Origin: Piezodorus guildinii
Lineage: Eukaryota > Arthropoda > Insecta > Hemiptera > Pentatomidae
Direction of reading: 5' to 3'
DNA: 64,000 nt
Assembly: GCA_023052935.1 (NCBI GenBank)
Contig: CM041298.1
Location: 114,940,977 to 115,004,976, forward strand
Below, in pieces: positions 1-11,207 of the stretch (position 1 is its first letter; every line of letters starts with the position of its first letter). The position numbers and the translations under genes were made by a program. Under the pieces are notes generated by a model. It worked only from the letters and a program-made list of their open reading frames with translations. It did no database searches and was not told the DNA's origin.

Positions 1-420
1 CTATCACATTTACCGAAGCGGTTTTAAAACCGACATTAGGGCATGTGGTCGTGTGACGGTGGTAATAGCCCTGCCTCATAATTCTCCTCATCTTCCAGAA
101 AACCCTATTATCACAACAATTCTACAAATAATCAAAATAATAATCACAGTTATACAAGCACTCCTGAAATTGAAAATTCATATTACCTTAAACAGATGTT
201 TACAGTTTTTAATTCTTCTGCATCTGTTGTTTTTTTTTCATCCGATTATTATAATCTTTTTCTTTGTATGGGGAAGCCCCAAAGACAAAATAAAATTTCT
301 ATTTCTATTCTATATTATAATATTTTTCCTGTGCATCGCTTGTATAATTTCTTATGCAAACCAATATCTCATAATTGTATTCAATCTCACGTATTATTTT
401 TTCTATACCTCTATACATAA
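1..420 (+). pseudogene. 3' part of ORF1 of an I-type LINE (decayed)
   Basis: This reading frame is the same as that of the downstream ORF2 and ends in TAA at 418-420, six bases before the ORF2 ATG. It carries in-frame stops at about 25, 37 and 79. From about 106 it reads as an Asn/Ser/Thr-rich stretch, then a hydrophobic tail. LINE ORF1 products normally are RNA-binding gag-like proteins. No complete zinc knuckle is visible in what remains, so the assignment rests on position directly before ORF2 and on the low-complexity linker. The rest of ORF1 lies left of the window. Confidence 0.5.
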
Positions 421-426
421 AAAAAC

Positions 427-3400
427 ATGAATCTAATCAGTTGGAACTGCAATGGAGTAAGGACTCAGTTTGAAGAATTAAAATTAATAATGAAAGAATA
501 CAACCCTTGGGCTATATGTCTCTAAGAAACCAGGCTAAAACCTATTAACAGTTTTTCTCTAAAACAGTACAACGTATTCAGAAAAGATAGAGCATCTGAA
601 GGTCCGGGAAGCTGGGGAATAATCACTGCAATCCAAAAACAATATCCTTCTGAAGAATTAGCTATAAATACCTCATTACATGCACTAGCGGTTAGAGTTC
701 ACCACACCTTTTCATTCACCATATGCAATATTTACCTTTCTCCAAGCGTAGCAATCAACGAAGCTGCTCTGATTCAACTGATTGGTGATCTTCCTACCCC
801 TTACCTTGTTACTGGGGATCTGAATGGTGCACATGAATCATGGGGCTCACCTTCAAATAATAGTAGGGGAAATTCTATAAAACGTGTAATAGATGCTACA
901 GATAGTATCATATTGAATAATGGGAATACTACGTATATAAGCCCATAGTACACAACGCCATCATCCATAGATATTACCTTCTGTTCACTTAGTATGCTAA
1001 ATAGAGTCATATGGGATACTGCACCAGACCAACACGGCAGTGACCATTTCCCTCTGGTCATTTCTCTCGCAAGTCAACTCCCTCCAGTCCAGAAATATCC
1101 TAGGTGGATCACTTCAAAAGCTGACTGGAACCTTTTTCAACAAAAACTTTCCTTCCTATTCCAAAATTACGCAGACAATATTGATACAATTACGACAGGG
1201 CTCACGAAACACATAATAGACGCCGCATATGAAAGCATTCCGAAATCTCGAGGATCTACAAAAGTGAACCATTGCCCTTGGTTTGATGACGAATGCCGTC
1301 AAGTTATTAGGGACAGAAATAGAGCACTTCGAAAGTTTGTAAAATATCCCACTACCACCAACTTTATACAATACAAAAAATTTAAAGCCAAAGCCAGGAA
1401 CGTCGTTAAACACAAAAGGAAAACGTCTTGGCTCACCTATTTAGAACAGATTAATGTATACACTCCCATCAAAAATGTATGGAACAAAATAAACTCCATT
1501 AGAGGAATCCACGATTGTTCTACAATTTACCTTAAAATAAATGATCAAATCATCTCAAACCCAGAACCAATAGCCGAATCATTTGCAGAATACTTTTCAG
1601 ACGCTCCAACTAACCACGAAGATTCGACTCCGACCTCAGATTTCACTTTTCCATTGAACACCAATGATATTTATAACCTTCCTTTCTCCATTACCGAACT
1701 TGATCAAGTCATCGCCGAACTGAAGCCAACCACTCCTGGACCTGATGACATTCATAATCTAATGTTAAAAAATCTTCCACTAACTTGCAAGCGTGCCCTC
1801 CTACATCTCTATAACGAAATCTGGACAGCACACAAGTTTCCTGCATCATGGCAAGAATCAATAATTATACCTATACCCAAACCTGGAAAAGACAAAACTC
1901 AAATCAACAATTACAGGCCGATTTCTCTAAGCAGCTGCATGTGCAAACTAATGGAAAAAATGGTAAACAAACGCCTACTATGGTTTCTAGAAAAGCATAG
2001 TTTACTGTCCCCAGTGCAATGTGGTTTTAGGAAAGAAAGATCCACCATTGATCACCTTGCTACTCTTGAGGCTGAAATTCTTAACACATTCATTACTAAA
2101 CAAGAAGCAATAGGGATATTTTTTGATATAGAGAAAGCGTACGACTCAGTAAACAAGTACACAATCCTCAAAAAATTATACGACTGGGGATTTGGTGGGA
2201 ACCTACCTATTTTCATTAAAAATTTTCTTTCAAATAGAACAATAAGAATAAGAATAGGCAATACCCTTTCTAATCCTAAGGTAATGCAATGTGGACTTCC
2301 TCAAGGAAGTGTTATCAGCTGTGTTCTCTTCGCTATAGCCATTAATAGTATTACAGAAATATTTCCCCGATCTGTAAGAGCCTTTGTATTTGTAGACGAT
2401 GTGGCAATCTTCTTAAGATACACAAATATAGAGTGGATGAAAAGAATCCTCCAGAATACACTCAATAAACTCGAAGTTTGGGCAAGGAAGAATAATTTTA
2501 AATTTTCCCCACACAAAACCAAATGCATTCGCTTTTCGAGAAAACGTTACCCTACAGTCGCTCCTGACCTCACTTTAGGAACAAATATCCTTACGTTCTC
2601 TACTGATGTTAAGTTTCTCGGATTACTGATAGACGAAAAGTTGAACTGGATCAGCCACATAAAGTACCTTAGGGAAGTATGTAGGAAAAGACTTGATATT
2701 CTAAAGGTTCTAGCTGGAACTTCCTGGGGAGCCGATAGGAAAAGTATGCTGATGGTTTATGCGAACTTAATCCAATCAAAGCTTGATTATGGCTGTGAGT
2801 CTTACTCTTCAGCCAAATCTACATATCTATCACTTCTTGACTCCATCCTACATTCTGGAATCCGCCTGGCGACTGGTGCCTTTCGAACGTCTCCAATAAC
2901 GAGCTTATCAGCTGAGTCCAGTGTTCCTCCCTTGATCTTCAGACGGCAACAAATCATCTCATCGTATCTTTCGAAACTCTTACCGCAACTCGACAACCCA
3001 GCTCATCATCTTATCTTCCAACCGAAACACTGCCAAATCTACGATGCTCAACCCAGTTCTTCAGCACCTCTAGGAATCAGGCAAAGAGCAACTATTATGC
3101 TAATAAAACGAGAGGTCGATTTTACCCGCACCTCGTTTGAAAACCCACCCTGGACCTATTCTCCACCTGCAATAAACCTAAAACTTCTAAGTCTTAAAGA
3201 AAAATTACCCCGACACATGCTGATCAAAGAATTCTTCGCCATGATCAACGAAACATCTTCAGACTGTCATATCATTTATACTGACGGCTCTAAGACAGGA
3301 GAAAAAGTGGGCTGCTCTGTCGTTTCTGCCCAGAAGATCAAAAAATATAAGCTCCCACCCTTTGCTTCTATATTCACCGCGGAGCTACAAGCTATTAGTT

Positions 3401-4080
3401 CAGCTTTATATACAGCCATTAATTCGAACAGTCGTGTTATCTATATCTGTACAGATTCCCTATCATCACTTAAATCCCTGGGAAACCAATATTCAACAAA
3501 CAGTACTATGAATACTATTAAAAATTATCTCCCCATACTAAAAGAATTGGAAAAGACTGTCACCTTCATTTGGACGCCAGCCCATATTGGTATACCAGGA
3601 AATGAAGCAGCAGACAAAGCGGCGAAAGAGACCGCACAACTGAATATTCCCCCAATTAAACTATTTTAACAGCACGATATTAAGAAATGGTTAAGAGATA
3701 AGATCTCCAGCGAGTGGGAAACCTCTTGGCTGTCAGTGTTCCCTCAAAATAAGCTGCGGAGAATTAAGAATACGACAAAACCCTGGAGAAGCTGCGTGAG
3801 AGGCTGTAGAAGAGAAGAAGTAGTCGTCACCAGATTGCGAATAGGCCACTCTCGACTCACCCATGGATACCTTATGGATAAAGCGGAGGTAACAACATGC
3901 GAACGGTGCTCTACTCCACTGACAATGCAGCACATCTTAGAAGACTGCCCGCTGTACGCAGCTGCGTTTTCTTCTCGAGGCCTACCTAGGCAACTCTCAT
4001 CATTATTAGGGGATAATAAGGAGGTTCTCGATTTAGTTATAGAAATTCTAAAAGAAATCGAACTATACAATAAGATTTAA
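427..4080 (+). pseudogene. ORF2 of an I-type LINE: endonuclease, reverse transcriptase, RNase H, CCHC; three nonsense codons
   Basis: One uninterrupted frame of about 1217 codons, broken only by stops at 523 (TAA), 946 (TAG) and 3667 (TAA), encodes a complete LINE polyprotein. The N-terminus starts SWNCNGV and has VTGDLNGAHESWG and SDHFPL, as in AP-type endonucleases. The RT has FDIEKAYDSV near residue 566, GLPQGSVIS near 623 and the catalytic FVDD near 656. An RNase H domain follows, with IYTDGSK near residue 950, FTAELQAI, TDSLSSLKSL and TPAHIGIPGNEAAD. The C-terminus has a C-x2-C-x8-H-x4-C motif near residue 1158. RNase H after RT points to the I group rather than Jockey. The stop at 523 lies where related elements have Gln (CAA to TAA would explain it). 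The 991-aa-scale region from 994 to 3669 is open. There is no frameshift, so decay is mild. Confidence 0.9.
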
Positions 4081-4310
4081 AAAAAATAAATAAACAAATA
4101 AATAATAAATAAATAAATAAAAAAAAAAATAAAAATAAAAAAATAATAAAAATAAAAAAAATAAATAAAAAATAAAAAAAATATATATATATATAAATTA
4201 AAAAAAAATTAAAAAAAATAAATAAATAATAAAAAAAAAAAAATTAAAAAAAATAATAAAATAAATAAATAAATAATAATAAATAAATTTAAAAAAACAA
4301 ATAAAATAGA
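4081..4310 (+). repeat. A-rich 3' tail of the I-type LINE
   Basis: About 230 bases made of A-runs with AAATAAAT repeats start directly at the ORF2 stop codon. This fits an expanded 3' tail of the LINE, with no separate 3' UTR visible. Open frames across it are low-complexity artefacts. Confidence 0.7.
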
Positions 4311-4520
4311 ATGGACCATCATTAATAAATTTATTAGAAGTAAGTATGAAGTAATTAAAAATTCTGCACTGTAAAGAAATTATACAAGCTTCTATGACCA
4401 TCATGAATTTTACGGGCGTAATAATCTCGTCATTTATCGCCCTAAAACACCATCCCTACCCTCTACAGGCAGGATCCTCACACCGAACAGCGGTAGAAGA
4501 GGAAACGATTATGATGATGA

Positions 4521-4523
<3 letters not shown>

Positions 4524-4553
<30 letters not shown>
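4524..4553. repeat. (AT)n microsatellite
   Basis: An ATG triplet run passes into about 15 AT dinucleotides. Confidence 0.9.
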
Positions 4554-4556
<3 letters not shown>

Positions 4557-4918
4557 CACGCCATATGTTACGGCCTGATGAGGTTTTTATAGTTTTTCAA
4601 TCGAAAAATGATAAGTTCATAATTTTTATGATATTTATAAAAAGATCATTTTTTTTGTTTAAATCTTTATTTTTTAATTTATTTTTAAAATAGTTATTTT
4701 AAATATAATTAAAAGTTTTTAAACGAGAGCAGTAGAAGAGAAAGACAGAAGACGATCGTACTTCAATTGTTTTTTGACTGCCTCGTGCCAGTTGAGTCTT
4801 AAGCTAGCGTCTGAGCGGTGAAGATGTGCCGTATATAGACCCAAGATTCCTCTCAACGTTTGAACGTTTGGAAACGAATTTCTTCATCTTCTCATCGTTC
4901 CCCTTGGAACTTGGAAGA

Positions 4919-5042
4919 GCCGCCTTGCGGTCATTTTCAACACCCAAGAGAACTTCGTCCAAGCCGCCCTGCGGTAATTTTCTTCAATACTCAAGACGAC
5001 TTCGTTCAAGCCGCCCTGCGGTCGTTTTCTTCAACACTCAAC
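4919..5042. repeat. 44-47 bp minisatellite, three copies
   Basis: The motif GCCGCC(T/C)TGCGGT starts at 4919, 4963 and 5010, each followed by a TTTTC..CAA.AC.CAAG segment. Open frames here reflect the repeat. The surrounding stretch (4311-5480) is otherwise unassigned. It starts with TGTTACGG at 4566 and could be a decayed solo LTR of about 0.9 kb, but no target duplication was seen. Confidence 0.7.
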
Positions 5043-5665
5043 TGGACATCTTTACGTGAATATAACCTATCTTTATCCATTAATGGAACATTTAATTTCT
5101 TAATTCTTATTCAAGAAACTGTTTAATTTGATAACTATTTGTTTTTACATCTTTGAGCATTAATTAAGTTAAGTTTGTTTCTTCTATTTTTACAATATTT
5201 TAATTAGGTTTATTTTGTTTCCTACATTTTCTTACAGCTGTTTAATTATAATTAGGTTAATTTTTCTTATATAAATTTATTAGGTTAATTTGTTTCTTAT
5301 CATCCTTATATGTATTTCAGTGTATTAAATGTATTGTGATTCGTCGTTTGCTTTCATTATTTTAATTTATTTTAAATCTATACAGTCCACTTATTTATTT
5401 CAATAGAACCACCCTCAATTTTGGGTTGTCACTTGGAAGTACTATTCTTTCAGGGATAGCCCAGCGTATACATATATATATATATAAATGAATCAATGTT
5501 TCCCTTAGTCACACTTGATCGGATGGACCAATTTCACTAATTCTTTTTTTGTTGTGTTCCTAATTGCCAGAAAAAGGTTCCTATGAAAGAAAACATAAGA
5601 GTAGTAGAAGTAATAAAAGTAGGTAATCATAAAAATAATAGTAATTAATGCTTGTCATTGCTCGC

Positions 5666-5755
5666 AGATGCCCTGAGGATGGGTCATAAGTTTGAGTCGA
5701 AACGTAGGCATAATTAAAAATATTTTCAGACTGACTATAGATTGTTTCTGCCTAT
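5666..5755 (+). ncRNA. Degenerate hammerhead-like element (family A)
   Basis: ATGCC, then CTGAGGA (one change from CTGATGA), a weak GGGTC/GAGTC hairpin, GAAACGTA and GGCAT. The GGCAT can pair with the leading ATGCC as helix I. The following GACTGACTATAGATT matches the sequence downstream of the motif in the 19-20 kb array. The core change probably abolishes cleavage. Confidence 0.55.
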
Positions 5756-6341
5756 GAAAAAAAAAAGAGTATTGAGAAGTAATAATAGTAAATAAGTTTG
5801 TAAATATGGTCGTTTTCTAATGTAATTATAATCTATATATCTATTTAACTATATGAATGCCTATTTCTCATGGTGACGGCATCACCCTTGAACAGCTTGG
5901 CCGCCTTTCGCTGAAAAGAGAATTGTATGGCGACTTTCAGGTTAAATATGTTGAAAAGCAATAATCTTTTACCGTGCTTGATACAAAATACGGGTGCAGC
6001 TTTCAATTGAAATGGTGTTTTAATTAAAATAGAATAAACCAGTTTGTAATCACGGCAAACTATCAATAGCAGCCAGAGAAAGGTTTTTAATTAAAAAAAT
6101 TTGACGTGGGAAGGCAGTGTTAACGAAGTATTTTGAGAGTCACATGGCTTTACAAATAATTTGCTATACAATACCCTATATTACCCCTATTCACTATCTC
6201 TTTATCTTTGTAGATCCAGAGACAATATTAAATCTATCAGGTTCCTTAATGCCAACGCCTGAAAGTGATATTCATAATTAATTTAATACAGAACAACATC
6301 TGTCGGGTGAGCTATCAATTAATAATTTAATGTATAGTTTA
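5756..6341. other. No gene recognised
   Basis: AT-rich sequence without a supportable coding region or a repeat shared with the rest of the window. The minus-strand frame at 5845-6066 has no recognisable domain. Confidence 0.4.
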
Positions 6342-6507
6342 AGCCCATCTGGACAAATGTTATCGAGCTTTGGGGTTCAGCTAAACCATTTAATTCCTCC
6401 CGCCTCAAATGCTTAAAATCAAAAATCATAAATGGCCCTTATTTCGTCACATATCACCTCATCCAAAATGACTTCAACATCCTATTTGTCGCAGACTTGG
6501 CCTGAAA
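6342..6507 (+). pseudogene. Fragment of a Jockey-type reverse transcriptase, C-terminal region
   Basis: It reads PIWTNVIELWGSAKPFNSSR, then a decayed version of the segment NAPYFVT..I.DLN..FVADLA that occurs in the Jockey copies at 26668, 35005 and 59048. It is cut off by a mariner terminal repeat. Confidence 0.7.
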
Positions 6508-6509
6508 TA

Positions 6510-6534
6510 TTGGGTTGTGTCACATGAAATGTCC
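6510..6534 (+). mobile_element. Isolated mariner terminal inverted repeat
   Basis: TTGGGTTGTGTCACATGAAA, preceded by TA, equals the outer end of the mariner copies at 9115, 34225 and 48376. No transposase follows. Positions 6535-6828 hold nothing else recognisable. Confidence 0.65.
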
Positions 6535-6827
6535 ATAATAAACATAGTTTTTTTTTTCCGGTTCGCAAGGACGAGAAAACAAGAATAAGCAAAAAATGTT
6601 TTGGATAACCGGAATCTTGAGCAATCTGGAGCAGAGATCATTAAAACAATCTTGCTAGGAATCATTAGTTAGCCTTTGTCCTTGGGAGTGTATCATTAGT
6701 CACTAAGGAATGGACTCCGGAGAATCTGGACCTTTAATAAATATCCTCTGTCTGGGCGGGACTCCAGTCGTTCGGCTAACATTTAACAGTTACAACTAGG
6801 TAGGTCTAGGAAATATATATATTTATC

Positions 6828-6828
<1 letters not shown>

Positions 6829-6900
<72 letters not shown>
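6829..6900. repeat. (TA)n-(GA)n compound microsatellite
   Basis: About 20 TA units change directly into about 14 GA units, then GAAAGAAAGAG. Confidence 0.95.
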
Positions 6901-7059
6901 AAGAGATCATGAATAAAAGTGGTAAGGTAAGGATTGTAATTTATTTGTTATAATATTATGTTGAGTTGGGATAGCGTTGACGTAGCTCTGATCGAAAACT
7001 TTCTGACGGTTGCTTATTAATAATTTACAGTAAAATATTCTGACATTTGGCGCTAGGAA

Positions 7060-7295
7060 TTACGTCTTATGGATTGGCAAAAAAGTCCTTGTAAAGTTGC
7101 TAAGTTCCGTGAAGATCGAATTACGAAAAAGTTGGTATGCGCTGAACCAATTGGTAGACGTCCATGTGATTTCTCGAAGCGGTGATGGGGGGATTGCATT
7201 AAGTCTGATCTCAAGGGCTTGGGCTTGAGCGGTTATCATTGGACGAATCTGTGGTAGTGGTATCGTCATCGAACCTCTTAGTATAATTTCCAATA
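7060..7295 (+). pseudogene. 3' fragment of an RTE-type LINE
   Basis: From about 7095 the plus strand resembles the end of the RTE copies at 30374 and 36838 (both minus): AAAAAGTTGGTATGCGCTGA, GGTAGACGTCCA, then GATGGGGGGATTGCATTAAG and GGACGAATCTGTG. It is too decayed to translate. The first 30 bases (GGATTGGCAAAAAAGTCCTT) look like a worn mariner terminal repeat of the type seen at 31883. Confidence 0.5.
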
Positions 7296-7373
7296 ACTTA
7301 GATCAGTGGTTCCCAATAACAAAATTTCGCTAACCCCTTCATCCTTCAAGTATAATGGAAAGGAGACCCTATA

Positions 7374-8112
7374 TTAAAAAATGTGGTGAGGACAACACAC
7401 GACATTCACTTTCCTTGGCATTGACTGCAATTTTTGGCAGGGAGTCCCTTCCCTCTGACTGCCACTAGATGGCGTTATGCTCTTGATAATGATGTTGTCT
7501 GCTAGAGGGCAGCACCTAAAATATGTTAAGGGCCCGGTTTTCTTAACATATGTTTGCACTTTTCTCCTTTATTTGTTTATCAAATTAGCTCAACTTTCAT
7601 ATTTAGCTATTATTTTTCAATGCTAGCAAGTTGATTTGTCTAATTTGTTCAAATCTATAAAATTAAAGGTATTTAGTTGAAGAAAATTTATAGTATCGGC
7701 ATTTAAGCCCTGTCAGACTATTTCAATTAGAATGAAATCTACACCATATTAAAACCCATTAAACCAATTAGGAGATTAATCAAAATCATCAGAGCCGTTT
7801 TTGAGATAATCGTAAAAAGGTGCGAAATGCATGGTATAAAGTGCCTCTTCTGGTTAGCTCATTTTGATAAAAAACTTGGTGTAACATCTCGTGCGTATAG
7901 TTGTCTTAAATAATATAATATAATTATAATATCTAATATAATTTCAGTTTCGTATGGCTTCTGGTTTTTGAGCTAGTCCTATCATACACGGACTCACACA
8001 TACTTTTTTGCGGACTTGGTCGTTTGGACTTTGGGGACCATAAAACGTGGAATTCGAAAATTTTCACGATCGCAATACTTTCCTTTACTCATATATAGGT
8101 AAGTGAAAGTAA
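7374..8112 (+). mobile_element. CTTAC element, decayed copy
   Basis: It starts with GGACAACACACGACATTCAC, similar to the GGGCAACACACGACTTTCAC start of better copies, and ends with GATCGCAATACTTTCC and GTAAGTGAAAG. In between are the family's CTCCTTTA, GGCATTTAAGCCCTGTCAGA and TTTTTGAGATAATCG segments. It encodes no protein. Confidence 0.7.
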
Positions 8113-8864
8113 ATGAATTACCGGCATTAACACAGATGTATTAAGAGATCAGCCATCTTAAAATTATTTTTCGAAACACTTCTACCCCATGAAATTATTC
8201 TTAATATAAACCCTGCTTTCTTGGAAATAATATTCAGAAATTGATGCCTTGGCGTTGAAAAGATATTAAATTCTTCCTAATAGAGCCCTTCCCTGATACA
8301 TGTGACAGTCAATACATCAACGTCACCTTCGGAGATTAGGTGGAAAGACAATCGCTAATACAGGAAAGAGAATCGTTAGTCTGGAGGCAGCTGGCAGGGC
8401 ACGATTATCGGATGTATACACGATATCGTGCTTTCCGCAATGTATACATCAGTCTTTCTGCTCCCGCCCTTCAGGAAACTTTTCAGCAATCATCCATCTT
8501 TCGTTTGTTGGGCGTGGGCAACTGTTTTCTCGACAATATCATTAATCAAAAGGAAAGGTCGTATCTCGGAGATCGGAAAATGTTCTTCTTCTTTGATTTA
8601 TATTTCCCTAAGACTGATATCAAAGTGTCAACTAGGCGGTAACGACATGTATTTTCCTCAATAGTATATATTTCCCTATCGAAGTCCATATAGGTAATAA
8701 TACCTGATGTAAAAAATTATTTTCCGATCTGTGGCATTATTATAAAATACTAGCCATAACCTGCACCTTCGTCGCGAATATTTCATTTTTCTTAATTTAC
8801 ATATATATGTATTCACAGTGTATATCTCGGTATTCCGAACATAAATAAATCGTTAATGCTACTG
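8113..8864. other. No gene recognised
   Basis: Mostly unique sequence, somewhat richer in GC at 8270-8600. The open frames at 8340-8642 and 8428-8664 overlap in different frames and show no domain. They are judged to be chance. Confidence 0.4.
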
Positions 8865-8945
8865 TAACTAATCGGACGATGCTTCAGTGAGAGTCCTAAA
8901 TTTTGCATATCCAGGTTCAATTAAGATAGGAATCTTTAAGGAGTA
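8865..8945. repeat. Dispersed 80-bp repeat, copy 1
   Basis: ACTAATCGGACGATGCT, GTCCTAAATTTT and CCAGGTT recur at 36424-36505 in the same orientation. Function unknown. Confidence 0.6.
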
Positions 8946-9469
8946 CCTTACATCCCTCGTGCTCGGGACCACCTTTTTACGGCCTCTTCGAAGGACGGAA
9001 TAAGGAAGGATTTTTTACTCCCTTTTAATATCATCTGCTGGGATTGACCCCGCGGCTTTGGGCTTATAAGGCGGGTTGCTAGCCAGGTGACCCCTGTAAT
9101 TCTGATGCGTTCTATTAGGTTGTACCAGATGAAATGTCCGTTTTTATAGTTTCTGAAATTCATATAGAATTTTGCAGGTCTCTGTTGTTTTCTTCCGAAT
9201 GTTTACATATTTAAAGTAAACAGTTACTAATCCTCTACCTTTGTATTATAAACATTAGCTTCCCAATCAATTACCCACTTTTTAGTATACCTCCAAATAT
9301 GAACATGGAAACACGCGATTTTCGAGTAATATTTTTGTACGAGTTTAAACTCGGCCATTCAGCAGCTGAGGCCGCTAGAAATATTTGCAAGGCGTTTGGG
9401 GAAGGGAGTGTTAATTAGTAAAGGACCATTCGCCGTTGGTTTGCTAAGTTTTTAGCTGGGGACACCGAC

Positions 9470-9676
9470 TTGGAAAACGCCCCGAGGAAGACAGTAGAAG
9501 GAAACCCCTACCAAACAGTTAAAGGACTCTCAGCACAACTAAATGCAAGTGCATCTACCGTTTCCAGATATTTAAAGTGTATTGGGAAAGTAAAAAAGCT
9601 CGATACATGGGTACCTCATGATCTCACTGAGCGGCAGCTAGACCCCATGTTTCAAAACATCCCGAACAAAAATTGA
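9470..9676 (+). pseudogene. Mariner transposase, N-terminal DNA-binding fragment
   Basis: It contains VEGNPYQTVKGLSAQLNASA and STVSRYLKCIGKV, the second helix-turn-helix of mariner transposases, which binds the terminal repeats. The product stops at the internal deletion. The same segment occurs in the minus-strand copies at 12076-12327 and 34303-34686, which retain GRPPSVIDNDVLKHT. Here that part has been deleted (ENAPRKTVEGN). Confidence 0.8.
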
Positions 9677-9924
9677 AAGAGCTGGGCTACGAAGTTCATC
9701 CGCAACCACCATATTCTCCCGACTTCTCTCCAACAGATTTCTACCTGTTCAGGATTTTAGACAACTTCATCAAAGTAAAACTTTTTGAAAATGGTGATCA
9801 AGTGAAAAGTGCGTTTTCAGATTTTGTTTCACTTCAAAGCTCAGAGTTTTTCAGTTCGGGGATAAAAAAGTTTGTGTCACGTTGGGAAAAATGTGTAGAA
9901 AAAGAAGGTAAATACTTCGAATAA
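9673..9924 (+). pseudogene. Mariner transposase, C-terminal fragment
   Basis: It contains ELGYEVHPQPPYSPDFSPTD, the conserved mariner block around the last catalytic Asp, then LFRILDNF and a basic tail ending at TAA. It is preceded by the deletion junction, so it has no start of its own. Confidence 0.8.
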
Positions 9925-10004
9925 AATTATCTTGTTTTCATATCGCATTTTTAATTAAAATCCTTTACCTTGAAAACGAACATTTCATGTGATACAACCT
10001 AATA

Positions 10005-10500
10005 ATTCAATAACTCAGTTATTTATGAAGATGGAGAAAACATTTATTAGGGTTTTTTAACCAAGAATCCGCAAAAATTATAAAAAAGAAAGAAAACAAA
10101 ATTGTAATTTTACCCATAAATACGCCTATAACTCAGTTATTTTTCAAGACAGATATAAAAGTATTGATTTTTATGATCAGGACACCACTATTAATTATTA
10201 AACTGAACTAAAATAATTAATTGCGCTATTCTATAGAGAATTAAATTACCTACAAAACGGAAAAAGAATCATTGGAATCGGTTTAGAAATACCTAAGATA
10301 TATAGTTTTGAAATTAGCAATTGCTATAGACCATTTTCCCTTGAATTATTTATCGCTTTTCATATTAATTAATTGCCTATCTACAGCTTTATAAACAGTT
10401 ATACCCTAATATTGTTATTTGAAAATAATAAAACATTGTGTAATAATTTGCAGCGTTTGTTTGTCTATAGGAATTTTCTTTTATTTTCATGTTTTGCGCG
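10005..10500 (+). repeat. Dispersed repeat with AACTCAGTTATTT motif
   Basis: It contains ATAACTCAGTTATTTATGAA, CGCCTATAACTCAGTTATTT and, at 10315-10495, AGCAATTGCTATAGACCATT..GCAGCGTTTG. The same blocks occur at 12678-13420 (minus), 42240-43080 (plus) and 58430-58590 (plus). No coding capacity. Type unknown. Confidence 0.6.
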
Positions 10501-10842
10501 TTGCTTCCCCACATGGAAGCAGAAGACTGGCGGCTCGCTGGATGGCGGGGGGAGGGGGCAAAAAGAGCACTCGTCTCTCCTCTAGAGGGTGATTAATACC
10601 TCTGGAAGATAGGCCTCTAGAGGAATAAGAAGCGGAGTGATGTACGAGCCGCCGGGTCGTTAATATCTTACTTTAGCGAATAATTCAACTTCTAATACCG
10701 ACGCTGGGTCGTCATTAACAGTCAATTTCTCTCTCGTTGATGCCGCATCACTCATCCTATCACTGCATAGGTCTGTTTCTTTCGTATTGAGCTCTTCAAG
10801 TTGAAATGTACATTAGAATAAATTAAAAAATGCGTAAAAAAA
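10501..10842. other. No gene recognised; GC-richer spacer
   Basis: The stretch is locally GC-rich (a GGCGGGGGGAGGGGG run near 10543) with repeated CCTCTAGAGG at about 10577 and 10615. No coding frame is convincing. Confidence 0.4.
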
Positions 10843-11207
10843 ATACTGGTGCGGGCAACACACGACTTTCACTTACCTCGTCTGTTAAAAACAATTAATT
10901 GTGGATATAATTAGTTGGCCGTTGAGAATTACTGGAAGGAATTAGTCCTTGTGGAGGAATTAGTCATTAAATGAAACAACTAAATAGTTTAAACTATTTT
11001 ATTTATTGTTTGCCAACGTTTCGACCCCCTTTGTGGGCGCATGGTGGGCGAATGGACCATGTTTCGCCACCCAGACTAATTCCTTCCAGTAAAAACAATA
11101 AGCTATCGAGGAGAAGTGGCATTAAAGAGATAGTTTACTAAATGGAGCAAAAAAGTATACTTTTTATGAAAGAAATGGCGATTTATTTTTTCTAGATTAT
11201 TCTTTTT
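10843..11207 (+). mobile_element. CTTAC element, 5' end only, split by a ribozyme element
   Basis: CTGGTGCGGGCAACACACGA and CTTTCACTTACCTC form the typical left end. It is interrupted at 10896 by a hammerhead-like element, then the sequence continues at 11100. Confidence 0.6.
10896..11089 (-). mobile_element. Hammerhead-like element (family B), core deleted
   Basis: It is flanked by the direct repeat TAAAAACAAT (10886-10895 and 11090-11099). The minus strand has GGGGGTCGAAACGTTGGC, the helix II/GAAAC/helix III part, but the CTGATGATGA segment is missing between CGCCCAC and AAAGGGGG, so the ribozyme is dead. The right part repeats the element end inverted (GACTAATTCCTTCCAGT), as in the palindromic copies. 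Confidence 0.65.

Larger units (their letters stand above)
9115..10002 (+). mobile_element. Internally deleted mariner transposon
   Basis: The ends are TTAGGTTGTACCAGATGAAA and the inverse near 9975-10002, each flanked by TA (9113-9114 and 10003-10004). At 888 bp it is shorter than the usual 1.3 kb. The interior has an N-terminal transposase piece (METRDFRVIFLYEF, then VEGNPYQTVKGLSAQLNASA, a helix-turn-helix type DNA-binding region). It then jumps, near 9662, to the C-terminal piece with HPQPPYSPDFSPTDFYLF. The catalytic centre (two of the three acidic residues) is lost, so it is non-autonomous. Frames break near 9417 (TAG) and 9675. Confidence 0.9.

Noticed and set aside
53..430. 125-codon frame at the left edge
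   Set aside because: It is out of frame with the LINE ORF1 remnant and is hydrophobic low-complexity. The frame ending at 420 fits the LINE layout better.
994..3669. ORF2 of the I-type LINE taken as a gene starting at 994
   Set aside because: The same frame continues upstream to 427 through two stops and downstream to 4080 through one. The Met at 994 lies inside the endonuclease.
8340..8664. Two overlapping frames of 78-100 codons
   Set aside because: Different frames over the same bases, no domain. One cannot be preferred and neither is convincing.
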